Below, one piece after another: positions 11,424-21,922 of a DNA stretch of 64,000 nucleotides. The notes beneath the pieces are model-generated. The model did not search any database. It worked only from the letters and a program-made list of their open reading frames with translations, and was not told where the DNA came from. Each line of letters starts with the position of its first letter. Within the stretch, counting starts at the first letter, position 1. The translations under genes and the position numbers were made by a program. Source of the DNA: Forficula auricularia (lineage: Eukaryota; Arthropoda; Insecta; Dermaptera; Forficulidae); assembly GCA_024734495.1 (NCBI GenBank), contig JALMQS010000225.1, forward strand, positions 4,967,226-5,031,225, written 5' to 3'.

Positions 11424-11779
11424 GTCCGCCTGCCTGGTGTAATGGTCAGAATAACTGGCTGGCAACCCGGAGGTCTCGGGTTCGATTCCCGGTTAGACCC
11501 AGACATTTTTTCTGTAAGTATAGGGTCTGGTAATAAAAATTAAGTGGCAGATAAATTTAACCTAATTTATCGTGCGGAGAATTTACCACTGCTCGAAGCC
11601 CCTAAAACCTTAGTAAATTGGATATTGAAATGTATCTAAGTTTCTGAGATTGGCTCGTGATCCCGGCTTCTTTTCCTTCTACTCTGTCCTTTTCACGATG
11701 GAGGGGCCAGCCCACACAGGCCTTTAGAGGATGCACCTTCTGGTGTATCTCCTTCTCACATCAATATCATAAAAAAAAA
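11424..11779 (+). repeat. tRNA-derived SINE (SINE-2), copy 2
   Basis: Near-identical to 5179-5537: A box CTGGTGTAATGGTCAGAA, B box GGGTTCGATTCCC, same body, same TATCAATATCAT plus poly(A) end. The A box carries a substitution that may weaken it. Two full-length similar copies indicate a family amplified not long ago. Confidence 0.85.
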
Positions 11780-11897
11780 CTCTTGAAAATGGGTCAGAAA
11801 CCCTAAATATGTATATAAGGTTTATGCTCAAAATAATATTTGTAACAGGAATAGTAGAGAATTGGATAAAATTAAAAAACATAGAGCTTTTTTAAGT

Positions 11898-11941
11898 GGT
11901 CCAGACGTTTTTTCAATTTATTTTGACTTCCTCAGTGGCTC
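11898..11941 (-). ncRNA. Hammerhead-like motif, family C, GAAAC box lost
   Basis: Minus strand: CUGAGGA (11929-11935) is intact and helix II is present, but the expected GACGAAACGUC reads GAAAAAACGUC. Helix I could form as CCA/UGG. Predicted inactive. Confidence 0.5.
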
Positions 11942-11970
11942 ATTTTATCTCAGTGACCCTTTTATAAAAA

Positions 11971-12012
11971 TGAGCCACTGAGAAAGTCAAAATAAATTGA
12001 CGAAACGTCTGG
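11971..12012 (+). ncRNA. Hammerhead-like motif, family C, CUGANGA box altered
   Basis: Partner of 11898-11941: GACGAAACGUC is intact with helix II GUCAA/UUGAC and helix I CCA/UGG, but the first box is CUGAGAA (G8 to A). There is no loop between the AC and GU of helix III, so this family could cleave, if at all, only as a dimer. Confidence 0.5.
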
Positions 12013-12194
12013 ATTACTTTAAAAAAGCTCTATGTTTTTAATAATTAATAGAGATTGTGGTGTTGGTGCAAGGTGAAACATCTTTAATAAAGATAGAAGT
12101 AAATAAATATTTTATGAGATATTAATTTACTCTGAGTTAAGTTTTCTAGATCACTTGTTTCACGTTAAAAATTAACAAAATAAGAGGTAATTTT

Positions 12195-12240
12195 TTTCAA
12201 TATATATATTTCGGGCTATCAACCCATCTTCAGGAATTAC
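12195..12240 (-). ncRNA. Hammerhead-ribozyme-like motif, family B
   Basis: Minus strand: CUGAAGA (12227-12233), extra U, helix II GGG/CCC, GAAAU (12208-12212), a six-base loop, AUU. Helix I is UUC/GAA, whereas other family B copies have CUC/GAG; the paired change keeps complementarity. Confidence 0.65.
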
Positions 12241-12267
12241 AGAAAATAGCTAACCAAGTTATTTTCT

Positions 12268-12312
12268 GTAATTTCTGAAGATGAGTTGATAGCCCGAAAT
12301 ATATATATAAAA
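12268..12312 (+). ncRNA. Hammerhead-ribozyme-like motif, family B, partner
   Basis: CUGAAGA (12275-12281) and GAAAU (12296-12300) are intact. Helix II is weakened (GAG against CCC). Helix I is UUU/AAA, again complementary. Opposed to the motif at 12195-12240. Confidence 0.6.
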
Positions 12313-12899
12313 AAATTACCTCTTTTGTTTTTTAATTTTTAACGCGAAACAAGTGACTTAGAAATCGTAACTCATTTAAATTAATTTCTCATAAAATATT
12401 TATTTACTTTTATCTTTACCTATGTTTTTAATTTTATCCAATTCTCTACTATTTCTGTTATACATTTACTTTGGATACGAATGAAGTAACATTAAACATA
12501 TTTTTTATCTATTTGTCAAACACCACCTAGTGTTTTAACTTTTTAATTTTTATATTTAATTAATTTTATCTCTAATTTATACAAATACAAACTTGAAAGC
12601 TGGTATATGGTAAAGTTAACCGTAGTTTTTCAGATCAATTTTTTTCTCCCTCTGATAGATAAAAGGGTTGTAATGCTTTCCAACTCGAATATCTTGCTTC
12701 TAAATCAAAAAATGCGTCTAATAATATACCTACAAATGCTTCAAATAAAAGGAAGGAAGGGTGTCTGTCTGGACAGAGGAACATGGCAAGTCAAAGAGCG
12801 ATTGCCGATATCTCTCTCTTGAGGGCTTTACTGATCGAGGGGAATGAATTATTTAACGAAACCTGTAATTTTCAACCCCAAAACAAATTCCTGAATTAA

Positions 12900-13095
12900 G
12901 ATATGCATCTTTATTGACGCTATGTATAGCTTCAATTGCGTTAAAACTACATCCGCCCGCGGGTTAATAGTGTGTGATCTCAATAATAATAATAATAATT
13001 GAACCAATTATTTTCCCCATACAGCCATTCACTTTCAAGAAATTTACATTTTACCAAATAAAGATGATTTTGGGTTTCTTATAAAGATTTCTATA
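12900..13095 (+). repeat. Repeat U, copy 1
   Basis: Matches 14595-14790 in direct orientation: TTTATTGACGCTAT, AAAACTACATCCG, ATCTCAATAATAATAAT and GAAATTTACATTT are shared in order. The two copies flank a decayed M element. No function suggested. Confidence 0.55.
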
Positions 13096-13159
13096 GACAC
13101 ACAGGTATTGAATTATTTTAAATCGAGAAGAAAAATTCACTTAATTATATTACTTATCT

Positions 13160-14535
13160 TACAGGATATGGTCATGAATTGTAATCGTAAATGAAAACAG
13201 TGTTTTTGCTTCAATTTTTCGAAATATCTAAAAAACAGCTGAAACTATAATATTTCCCTAAAAGAGTCTACAAGAAAGTGAATATCAAAATAACATATTT
13301 CACGAGATATTAATTATTTTGTCAAAAAGTCTGTTAGTTTATACGTTATCAAATTTTGTATACACTTTAGCTCAAAAACTACACGTCTTTAATGAAACCC
13401 TGAAAATTGCAATTTTTCGACAAATATGGTTGCCTAAATACAGGCGTTGCCATCAAGTGCTGCCATCTACACTGCTAAAAATTTCTCATGTAATTTTTAC
13501 TAGAAAAAATGGGAAGTTAAAACTTTTAGTAATAATACATACCAGTATTCTAATCTCGCAACATATTTTTTACTAATACGTATTTAATTAATACAAGAAA
13601 TAAACTGCAACGGATCGTTGCTAAACTTTATCCAAATTCATTTGAAATATTAATATGTTTATTCCTTTATTATTAATCAGATATCAATGCAATTTGCAGT
13701 TCATGTTGACTTTAATTCAAAAATAATGATCGATTCTCATCTAGTACTTGAGGAATAACCATTCTATATTGGATTTTTGACATTTCGGTTATTATTGGTA
13801 ACCATTGCTGAAGACATGGAGGAATTGACTTAAAATCAAAAATAACAATCAATTCTTATCTAATACTAGAGAAATAACCTTATTGCATTCCATTTTTTAT
13901 GTTTTGACTATTAATGGCAACCTCTACTGAAAACGTGGATGAATCGACTTAAAATCAAAAAGACTAAATTCTTTTATGGCAAACAACTCAAGCTTGAAAA
14001 GAACATCAAATAATTTGTTTTTTTAAATGTGTTTTAAACATTCTATCATATGAAAAAAGGGGAGGGGGGTCAAAAATGAAAATTCTAGCCTTTTGGACCA
14101 AGCTATGTATACAAAATTTGGTTAGTTTTTGCATTTCTAGCCTTCTGGGGGTCCACAGATTATGTATATAAAATTTTGTTGAGGTTGGTCAAAAAGGATA
14201 GAATTTTTATTTGTGACCCCCCCCCCCCCCCGATTTTCGATGTTTAGTTTTTTCATTTCTAGCCTTTTTGGGGCCCACAGAATATGTATACAACATTTAG
14301 TTGAGTTTGGTCGAAAGGGCTAGAATTTTCATTTTTGACCTCCCCCGTCTTTTTTTGTCTGATAATGTTTAAAACACATTAAAAAAATATATATTTTTTG
14401 TTTTTTTATAGTTAAATTTTTTCATTTTTTATACCTCTTCAAAATGTGGTAGATCTTTATGGCCCACCCCGTATTAGAGACTGGGGAGTTGTATGGTAAA
14501 GCAATGTGGATGAACATATCAGTTTATTTTTTATG
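13160..14535 (+). mobile_element. M element, decayed, interrupted by repeat T
   Basis: The left part (ATATGGTCATGAATTGTAATCG, then TCTGTTAGT) and right part (GTTGTATGGTAAAG near 14490) match the better copies at 48330-48973 and 59590-60305. Internal G-rich or C-rich tracts (14217-14230) lie beside repeated TCTAGCCTTTTGG-like modules. A repeat T unit (13598-14004) is inserted. Confidence 0.55.
13598..14004 (+). repeat. Dispersed repeat T, copy 1
   Basis: It starts AAATAAACTGCAACGGATCG and contains two internal modules of about 120 bp (around AATAATGATCGATTCTCATC and AATAACAATCAATTCTTATC). Near-complete second copy at 34625-35035; a 5' part at 19271-19348 is split by the family B palindrome. 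Confidence 0.65.
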
Positions 14536-14594
14536 GTAAAAAATGAAAAAAAATTGATTACAAATTTTTAAAACATCAACAATAAATCGCTAAT

Positions 14595-14790
14595 TCGTAC
14601 TTTATATTGACGCTATCTATGTAAATAGTAGTTCAAATTACTTTAAAACTACATCCGTCTGGGGTTGATATTGGTGCAAAATCTCAATAATAATAATATA
14701 AATTATTTTCCCCAAAAAGCCATTAGCTTACCAGAAATTTACATTTCACCAAATAGAGACGATTATAAATCTTAATAAAGAAAATGAATG
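14595..14790 (+). repeat. Repeat U, copy 2
   Basis: Direct-orientation counterpart of 12900-13095, with moderate divergence. The pair brackets the M element, either by a large duplication or by chance insertion of M between two U copies. Confidence 0.5.
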
Positions 14791-15684
14791 TCTAGCAGAT
14801 TATTCATTCAATGGAGAAAACAAAAAGTGAGGATATGGATAAAACAATCCTTTTTATACTCCAAACGATAAATATATAAATTATATTTAGTGGGTTAGAA
14901 ATTTGTGCGCCACCTTCTTTTAAAAAATAGACTAGAAAAATTGAATAGCTGGTTTGCCCTTTTTATGACTTTTATAGAAAATTTATGTTGATTACATAAA
15001 AGTTGCTGCATTTTATTTAGATACGTCAAAAAAACAATACAAACAAATTTAAACAATCTGAGTTTTTACGATGGCTAGAACCAAAGTATAAACAGTATGG
15101 GGACCACTTGTATGTCGCAAAAAGCTTCATCTTTGGTTTATTATTATTAAACTATTGAATGGCATATCTTTGTTGAATTTTGTCTTACTTAATTTTTACG
15201 AGATTTTGTTTTTGTTTTTGTTTTTGTTTTGAATGAATTTATGTGAACATCCCCACCAGCACCGTAAACATTGTAATACTTAATTATGTACCTATTTATG
15301 TATGTTTCTCTTTTATCTTTAGCTTTTCTTTTCATTATTGTTTTCTGTATGATTTTCATGTGATAGTTCTTTTATTGTTAATTATATTTATTGTTCGAGT
15401 ATAGATTATTGTATTTTTTATTGCATTGTTTATATATGATTTCGATGTTTTATTTTGTAATTCTTTGTAAAAAAAAAAAAAAAAATTTTTTTTGATATAA
15501 CACTCATTATACACGTATTTGACATTTTTGTAAGTGGACTACTAGTCCGTAAAATTATCTAAATAAATAAATAAATAAATAAAGTTTTAATAGTCTTAGA
15601 AAAAAAACATAGGGCCAAATGCAAGAGCTTGAGTTATTATGCTGAGTGTTCAATAGTTTTTCATCTCTTATTCAATCCAATTTT
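14791..15684. other. No intact gene; LINE-like 3' tail at about 15140-15583
   Basis: 15140-15583 is T-rich and ends TCCGTAAAATTATCTAAATAAATAAATAAATAAATA, broken here as an AAAT tandem tail (15559-15583). That is typical of a Jockey/CR1-type LINE 3' UTR, comparable to 62.4 kb. The reverse-transcriptase C-terminus is not recognisable. 14791-15140 holds nothing I recognise. Confidence 0.4.
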
Positions 15685-16390
15685 TAACCGACTTCAAAAA
15701 AGGTGGAGGTTCTCTATTCAACTGATTTTTTTTTTTTTTGTGCCTATATTACCTCATATCTCCGCCAATTGTGAACCGATTTTGAAAAACTTTTTTGCAT
15801 TCGGTCCAGTCTACCTTCCGATTGGTTCGATTTTTTTTCCATAGGTATTAGACCTTTTTTGTTAGGTTTGTTCAGGACTAACTTCTTTGTTTATGAACCG
15901 ATTTCGATGATTTTTTTATTCGAAAGGGGGTATCTTAGGGATGGTGCCTTATTAATTTGGTCAAGTTCTGATGATATGATCACTATTAACAACATCACTA
16001 AAAAGAGAAAAATAAAAATAATTTTTAAGAAAAAAATAAAACCGACTTCAAAAAATTAAATACAACAAATAAAATATACTAAAAGGTATAAAATAATTAT
16101 TAACTTATTTAGTTACAACTAAACTACGAAATATTAACATGCAATTACTTTTTGAAGTCGGTGCCAAACATATACCTTTTATGAATCGCACTTGACGGAT
16201 CTTACTTAGTACGTTTGGTGGGTACGCTCGCTTATAGATATAGTTTGTTTGGCACCGACTTCAAAAAGTAATTTCATGTTAATATTTCGTAGTTTAGTTG
16301 TAACTAAATAAGATAATAATTATTTTATACCTTTTAGTGTATTTTATTTGTTGCATTTAATTTTTTTGAAGTCGGTTTTATTTTTTTCTT
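15685..16390. mobile_element. GAAGTCGG foldback element, copy A
   Basis: It begins TTAACCGACTTCAAAAAAGG and ends TTTGAAGTCGGTTTTATTT. The right half is a hairpin with arms about 16037-16169 and 16242-16387 and a central loop about 16170-16241. Copies B (17452-18153) and C (47934-48327) share the arms. This TIR type is widespread in arthropod genomes as far as I recall. Non-coding; local frames are incidental. Confidence 0.75.
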
Positions 16391-16426
16391 AAAAATTATT
16401 TTTATTATAGGGTTTTAACTTCAAAT

Positions 16427-16830
16427 TCAGACTTTGCCATATTAAATTCGGAATTTTAAAAATCAAGTGCGGACTTTTCCATATCAAATTCAAGATTTTT
16501 CAAACCAAATTCAGAATTTAAAAAATCAAAATCAGACTTTTTCAAATCAAATTCAGAATTTCTATTAAACCATGCATATTTTATATATTAAATTATAGCT
16601 TTTTACCTGAAAACGTTTCTTGAGAGTACAAAATGCTAATCTTGAAAGGTTTTAGTTGATGAGCTGAAAATTGGTACACAATATATTCGAATGCACCAAA
16701 TTTTAGCTTTTTAACTGAAAACGTTTCTTGAGAGTACAAAATGCTAATCTTGAAAGATTTTAGTTAATGAGCTGAACGTGGTACGCAAATATCTTAGAAT
16801 GCACAACAATTTTAGCTCATTACCTGTAAA
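16427..16830 (+). repeat. Two short tandem arrays
   Basis: About 16427-16565: four degenerate units of about 36 bp around TCAAATTCAGAATTT. About 16600-16830: two units of 108 bp sharing GAAAACGTTTCTTGAGAGTA (16609 and 16717). Neither is coding. Confidence 0.65.
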
Positions 16831-16928
16831 CTTTCCCTTTTTCTTAACTATAAGTTTTTTCTAATTTTTCATCTGTTTATTAATAAATTCTGAATTTGTT
16901 CAAGCTGAAACATTTTTAAATAATCAGT

Positions 16929-17018
16929 AAGTAAAATTTCAAAGTAGGTTTCACAAAATAATTATAGTAATAAATAATAAATAATTATTTTGTTAAACCT
17001 ACCTTGAAATTTTACTTA
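16929..17018. repeat. Small hairpin repeat
   Basis: Arms 16929-16964 and 16981-17018 (AAATTTCAAAGTAGGTTTCA and its inverse) surround a 16-nt loop. The GGTTTCACA box resembles the family B arms, so it may be a core-less relative. Confidence 0.5.
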
Positions 17019-17152
17019 TGTAAAATAAATATATAGCACGAGAATTATAATGCTTTACAAAAGTGCATCTCAAAGTTTTTCAAGTCGAGGAACACTAAAT
17101 TCGTAACATTTTTTTCCGCGGAACATTTACAATACAAACTTTAAACCAGGGG

Positions 17153-18471
17153 TACTCAAGCCTACTTGCTGGTTCGGGAGAGATCGTAAATTTTTGTACA
17201 ATATTCTTATTATATTATACATTTGGACTATTTATTTATTTATTTTTCATTCCTTGACTAAGGCAACTTCCTGCCTACTTATTTATTGATCTGTTTTTTT
17301 TTAATTATTTATTTTTACTTAATTTAACTAAATATTTCTTCCAAACCAGTGACATATTCTAATTATTTATTTTAGTAATTCGTTTATTTATTTTCAGAGT
17401 GAATTTATTTATTTGTTTTTATTATTTGGACGACATGCGGTATTCCTTTTTTTAACCGACTTCAAAAAAGGAAGAGGTTCTCTATTCTACAGATTTTTTT
17501 TTTTTTGTACCTATGTTACCTCATATCTCCGCCAATTGTGAACCAATTTTGAAAAAAAAATTGCATTGGGTTCAGTCTACCTTCCGATTGGTCCCATTTT
17601 TTTCATAGGTATTAGACCTTTTTTGTTAGGTTTGTTCAGGACTAACTTCTTTGTTTATGAACCGATTTCGATGATTCTTTTTTTATTGGAAAGGGGGTAT
17701 TTTAGGGATGGTGCGATATTAATTTGGTCAAGCTCTGATGATATGATCACTATTAATAACATCACTAAAAAGAGAAAAATAAAAATAATTTTTAACAAAA
17801 AATAAAACCGACCTTAAAAAATTAAATCCAACAAATAAAATACACTAAAAGGTATAAAATAATTATTATCTTATTTAGTTACAACTAAACGAAGAAATAT
17901 TAACATGAAATTACTTTTTGATGTCGGTACCAAACAAACTATACCTATAAGCGAGCATACCCTCCAAACGTACTAAGTAAGATCTGTCGAGTGCGATTCA
18001 TAAAAGCTATATGTTTGGCACCGACTCCAAAAGTAATTTCATGTTAATATTTCGTCGTTTAGTTGTAACTAAATAAGATAATAATTATTTTATACCTTTT
18101 AGTGTATTTTATTTGTTGCATTTAATGTTTTGAAGTCGGTTTTATTTTTTTCTTAAAAATTATTTTTGTTTTTTATTATTTTCTTCTTGGCCGCAGCATA
18201 CTAAGGTTTCAAACCGTTCTGCTGTGGCCCCACCGTGAGCCACTCAACCGGATCCTGATGGGAGGATCGGAAGGCTATAAGGAGAGGAGATGTGGAGGCC
18301 CTTAAAAAAAACACTCGATCAAATCTACAATCACATACAAAAATTATTTCCCATTCTATTGATTTTTCTTTTGCAACAATTTTTAATAGTGTATTTGGTT
18401 TTTTCGCGGAACAATTCATGTGTTTTCAAGAAACACCAGTCTTCCGCGGAGCACGATTTGAGAACCATGGC
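17153..18471. mobile_element. Possible hAT relic enclosing GAAGTCGG copy B
   Basis: The left end CAGGGGTACTCAAGCC and right end (reverse) CCATGGTTCTCAAATC are imperfect inverted repeats. Flanking octamers CTTTAAAC and CTCTAAAA agree at 6 of 8. Decayed, and the pairing of the two ends is uncertain. Confidence 0.4.
17452..18153. mobile_element. GAAGTCGG foldback element, copy B with inverted loop
   Basis: Same flanks and arms as copy A in the same orientation, but the central loop (about 17932-18012) reads as the reverse complement of copy A's loop: GTACTAAGTAAGATC here against GATCTTACTTAGTAC there. Recombination between the hairpin arms would flip the loop in this way. Confidence 0.75.
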
Positions 18472-19348
18472 TCTAAAAAGTTCATAAACACTACGGAACC
18501 CTAAAAATTCAAAGCCTCTCTCCTCTTAAATAATCTTTATTTTCAACGTACTGTATCATATTTTTCTAATTATAATTAAACTGTCGAAGAGATTCAAATT
18601 CCAGGGGATTAAATTATTACCATCGGTCATTTTATTTTAACGCTATTTTAATACTTTTTGGTAGAAAGCATTTAAAAGCATCTATAAAATAAGGGAGAGC
18701 TTAGAGAAATCAAAAAATAAAAATAAATAAATTTTGCCATAAAGAGACCTATAAAAAGAAATAAGTAGCCTTTAAATACCTATACCTACCGTATAATATA
18801 TGAATCAAATTCAGGTGTTTAAAACAAAGTTTAACGATATAATTAAGGATCAACTTAATATCTTCTAAAAAAGTAATTGGAAAATTATCCAATATAGGAG
18901 AACTAAATGTATATTAAAACGAAAAAAAAAGAAAGAAGAGGGCGATTTGATGCTCTTGCTCGTTTCTAATATGACCCTTTAAGCTCAAATTAATTTCAAT
19001 TTGATTGGAAGTTAATTTTATGGAGGATAATCAGCTCCACGAATATTTCCATTTCCATAAACAAGGGGAAAATTCAATCGAAATTACAATTTCCATTTTA
19101 AACACTTCAAGGGACACTCATGGTATCAGCTAGGGCTAGCCAAGTGGGCTCCAGCAATATAGATAACAAGGATATTTCCCATTTCAAATAAAAGGATGTC
19201 CAGAAAACGACATTCACTTAATTCCTTCTCTCTAAATAGACTCAACATTTTAATTTAAGAGTTTTATGAAAAATAAACTCGAACGGATCGTTGCTAGACT
19301 TTACTAATAATCATTTGAATTATTAATATCTATATTCCTTTATTATTA
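18472..19348. other. No gene seen; start of repeat T at the right
   Basis: Unique A/T-rich DNA without a convincing frame. 19271-19348 is the 5' part of repeat T (CGAACGGATCGTTGCTAGAC), interrupted by the palindrome and resuming at 20189. Confidence 0.45.
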
Positions 19349-19426
19349 AAATTATTGGATAAAAATACTTGGTAGGTTTGACATTAAGATATAAAAAAAT
19401 AAAACGAATTTATTTTTGGAGAATCT

Positions 19427-19476
19427 TTAATCTCGATATATATATTTCGGGTGACTAACCCATCTTCAGGAGAAAG
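19427..19476 (-). ncRNA. Hammerhead-ribozyme-like motif, family B
   Basis: Minus strand: CUGAAGA (19463-19469), extra U, helix II about GGG/CCC, GAAAU (19444-19448), loop AUAUAU, AUC. Helix I is UCUC/GAGA. Intact core. Confidence 0.7.
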
Positions 19477-20014
19477 AGAAGGTAATTGACCTGGATAAGT
19501 CGAAATTGAATACAAGTCAATGGTAAAATTTATTTTTAAGATAACAAAAGGGTAAATATTTAAAATTATTGGAGGGAGAAAAAGTAGGAAGTCTACTTTT
19601 GTTTAATTTTGAATGGCCTTCTGAGAAATGAGGATTTCGAATTTGAATACAACTCAATGGTAAAATTTATTTTTAAAGATAACGAATGGGTAAATATTTA
19701 AAATTAGTGGAGGGAGAAGGGTAGGAAATCTATTTTGTTTATTTTGAATGGTCTTCTGTGAAATGAGAATTTACTTCTCCCTCCACTAATTTTAAATATT
19801 TACCCATTTGTTATCTTAAAAAATAAATTTTACCATTGAGTTGTATTCAAATTCGAAATCCTCATTTCTCAGAAGGCCATTCAAAATTAAACAAAAGTAG
19901 ACTTCCTATTTTTTCTCCCTCCAATAATTTTAAATATTTACCCTTTTGTTATCTTAAAAATAAATTTTACCATTGACTTGTATTCAATTTCGACTTATCC
20001 AGGTCAGTTACCTT

Positions 20015-20068
20015 CTGTTTCTCCTGAAGATGGGTTAGTCACCCGAAATATATATATCGAGATTAAAG
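20015..20068 (+). ncRNA. Hammerhead-ribozyme-like motif, family B, intact partner
   Basis: CUGAAGA (20024-20030), extra U, GGG...CCC helix II, GAAAU (20045-20049), loop AUAUA(U), AUC (20056-20058), then GAGA. Helix I UCUC (20020-20023) pairs with GAGA (20059-20062). Both partners of this element keep the core. Confidence 0.7.
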
Positions 20069-20216
20069 ATTCTCCAAAAATAAATTTGTTTTATTTTTTT
20101 ATATCTTAATGTGAAACCTACCAAGTATTTTTATCCAATAATTTTAAAAAAATGTTTCACCAAGTACCAACACCAAATTCTTTAAAAACCTTTATTATTA
20201 ATCAGATAAACTGACC

Positions 20217-20400
20217 AAATACACCCGGGCCCCTCACTTATATTTAATATTTAATAAAATATATTTATAATCATGTAAGGGGGGGGGGGTAGTTTTTGCA
20301 TTTTTAGACTTCTGGGGACGTACTGATTATGTTTACAAAATTTGGTTGAGTTTGGTACAAGAGCCTAGATTTTTATTTTTGGAAACCCCTTAATATAGGC
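20217..20400 (-). repeat. M element fragment
   Basis: Reverse-oriented match to the right part of the M elements: TAATATTTAATAAAAT, ATAATCATGTA, a 10-G run, TTTTTGCATTTTTAGACTTC, TTTGGTTGAGTTTGG. Truncated on both sides. Confidence 0.6.
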
Positions 20401-20633
20401 CCCAGAATTAAAAATATTTTCCTTATCATAGGTTCATTTTATAGTGTATTTCATTTTTCAATTAAAATTTTTCAAAAAATTTCTATTGACAAAGGGAAAT
20501 TTCTCCCGAAACTTCTGGTTTCTAAATAAATCGTTACAAGATTGTTTTATAAAGATTTGTATTTTGTTATTATATTAAAAAACAATCAATAATCAATTTT
20601 TCTTTTCTATATATCTATACATATTATTTATTT

Positions 20634-20674
20634 GAGACTATAGTTTCGAAGGATTGGCCTTCATCATCAGTCTT
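20634..20674 (-). ncRNA. Hammerhead-ribozyme-like motif, family A, intact core
   Basis: Minus strand: CUGAUGA (20664-20670), unpaired U, helix II GAAGG/CCUUC with loop CCAAU, GAAAC (20643-20647), UAUA, GUC. Helix I has only AG/CU next to the core. It lies in a partial family A copy (about 20600-20712) without an inverted partner; its outer half matches 5990-6040. Confidence 0.7.
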
Positions 20675-20712
20675 TTTTTAACTATAAATATTATTTTTCA
20701 TGGGGTCAGTAT

Positions 20713-21429
20713 CGCTTATATATTAAAAAAAGTTTGCTCTTACTAAACGGAGTAGTCAGTTAGACACAATAAAAACTTTTCAATTAAAAATATACTAATT
20801 GTATTAAATAGTAGTTTCGTAAAACATGTTACTTTATTCTTCAGGGCAATTAGGTTTCTCAACAGTATACGAGATCGTGAATTGAAAGAAAAAAATTACA
20901 ACTTCACACGAAGGGTAACACGAACAGAGTATATTATTCACTTTCTAATTAACATTTTCTTAAGTAGAAACAGGTGAAAATACACAAAAGAAATCTTTGT
21001 TCAACCCAAGGGATAGACTTGTTTTGTTTTTCTCTACCCTAGTTAATAAAACAGTTTTTGTCTCATAAATGGGATTGGATATGATTCAAGCCATCTTTAT
21101 TGAACTTAAGTGGCGAGACAAAGAAAATATTTATCTTAAAACAAATGCGAAAGAAAAATACTAAGGGCGCGGAACAATTTCCGATATAGCGGCTAGAATG
21201 ATTACATTATACATCCCTCTCTTTATTTACATATAAATCAAACATTAGATTGTTTATTTTGGGTGGAAAATTACTCTCTTCTGTTTTCTCAAAAAATGGG
21301 ACAATATATTTATTTATTTAATCAAATATATTCTCCTTTACTACTATAGTTAATAAAAGAAAAGTAAAAATATTTTTTGGAAAATTATTATTAATATTTA
21401 CTATGCACTATTCATTAGATAAATAACAA
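20713..21429. other. No gene; isolated hammerhead-like motif at 20808-20850
   Basis: Unique A/T-rich sequence. On the minus strand CUGAAGA (20838-20844) and GAAAC (20814-20818) flank a weak UAAA/UUUA stem. No matching family elsewhere in the window, so treat it as a decayed member or a chance hit. Confidence 0.35.
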
Positions 21430-21488
21430 TTAGTCTGGATATTGGGATCTTGGACTTGAGAAAATAATTAAAAGCTAAATTTCAAAAA

Positions 21489-21533
21489 GTTGCAACACGT
21501 TTCGTGGTATATTTTTCGACTTCTTCAGGCAAT
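21489..21533 (-). ncRNA. Hammerhead-like motif, family D
   Basis: Minus strand: CUGAAGA (21522-21528), extra A, helix II GUCG/CCAC with one mismatch, GAAAC (21499-21503), GUGUU. Helix I UUGC/GCAA pairs perfectly. Helix III would have a loop of only two bases, so cleavage would need a dimer. Confidence 0.55.
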
Positions 21534-21736
21534 TTATAAGATCAGCTTCCTCGTTGATAGAATGACAGATATACTTTGAATGATCAATTTTGTTTGAGGT
21601 TTTTTTATTTATTTTGTTAATACCTTTTATATTTGTCTTGTATTATTAAGTTTGTTCAAGCCTTGTCAATCATGTTATTGTAAAATCCAGTCTAATAGCC
21701 TGTAATTTTCTATCAATGAGGAAGCTGATCTTCAAA

Positions 21737-21783
21737 ATTGCCTGAAGAAGCCGAAAAATATACGACGAAACGTGTTGCAACTT
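21737..21783 (+). ncRNA. Hammerhead-like motif, family D, partner
   Basis: CUGAAGA (21742-21748), extra A, helix II GCCG/CGAC with one mismatch, GAAAC (21767-21771), GUGUU, GCAA. Each partner has a different helix II mismatch; the consensus GUCG/CGAC pairs perfectly. Confidence 0.55.
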
Positions 21784-21922
21784 TTTGAAATTTAGCTTTT
21801 AATTATTTTCTCAAGTCCAAGATCCCAATATCCAGCCTAATTATTTTCAAACATGGACGATAACAACGCAAAGTAAATAATAATTTTCTAAAAAATATGT
21901 TTACTTTTCTTTTATTAAAATA

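Larger units (their letters stand above)
12043..12419. mobile_element. Foldback element, hammerhead family B, 13-bp target duplication
   Basis: CTATGTTTTTAAT occurs at 12030-12042 and 12420-12432. A 48-bp single-copy tail (with GTGGTGTTGGTGCAAGG) precedes inverted arms 12092-12190 and 12313-12419, each ending inward in a hammerhead-like motif. The layout (paired inverted arms plus a one-sided tail, 10-13-bp duplications) resembles that described for Penelope-like retroelements. No reverse transcriptase is present. Confidence 0.85.
11843..12465. mobile_element. Foldback element, hammerhead family C, interrupted by family B
   Basis: The outer arms share AATAGTAGAGAATTGGATAA (11848) and its inverse TTATCCAATTCTCTACTATT (12434). 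The inner arms (11882-11941 and 11971-12034) carry opposed hammerhead-like motifs. The right arm is split after position 12042 by a family B insertion with a 13-bp duplication. A simpler, uninterrupted relative lies at 35235-35420 and confirms the original continuity. Confidence 0.8.
19349..20188. mobile_element. 840-bp palindromic element, hammerhead family B, 12-bp target duplication
   Basis: CCTTTATTATTA flanks it at 19337-19348 and 20189-20200, inside repeat T. Nearly the whole element is one nested palindrome centred near 19765, with a one-sided tail at the right end (GTTTCACCAAGTACCAACAC, then CAAATTCTTTAAAAA). Each arm has a hammerhead-like motif, plus internal repeated modules (GGTAAAATTTATTTTTAA) occurring twice per arm. 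Largest family B copy here. Confidence 0.9.
21430..21842. mobile_element. Foldback element, hammerhead family D
   Basis: Arms 21430-21558 and 21712-21842 are long inverted repeats (TCTGGATATTGGGATCTTGG and inverse, GAAGCTGATCTT) around a loop of about 150 bp. Each arm carries a hammerhead-like motif. Flanking duplication not identified. No coding capacity. Confidence 0.8.
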
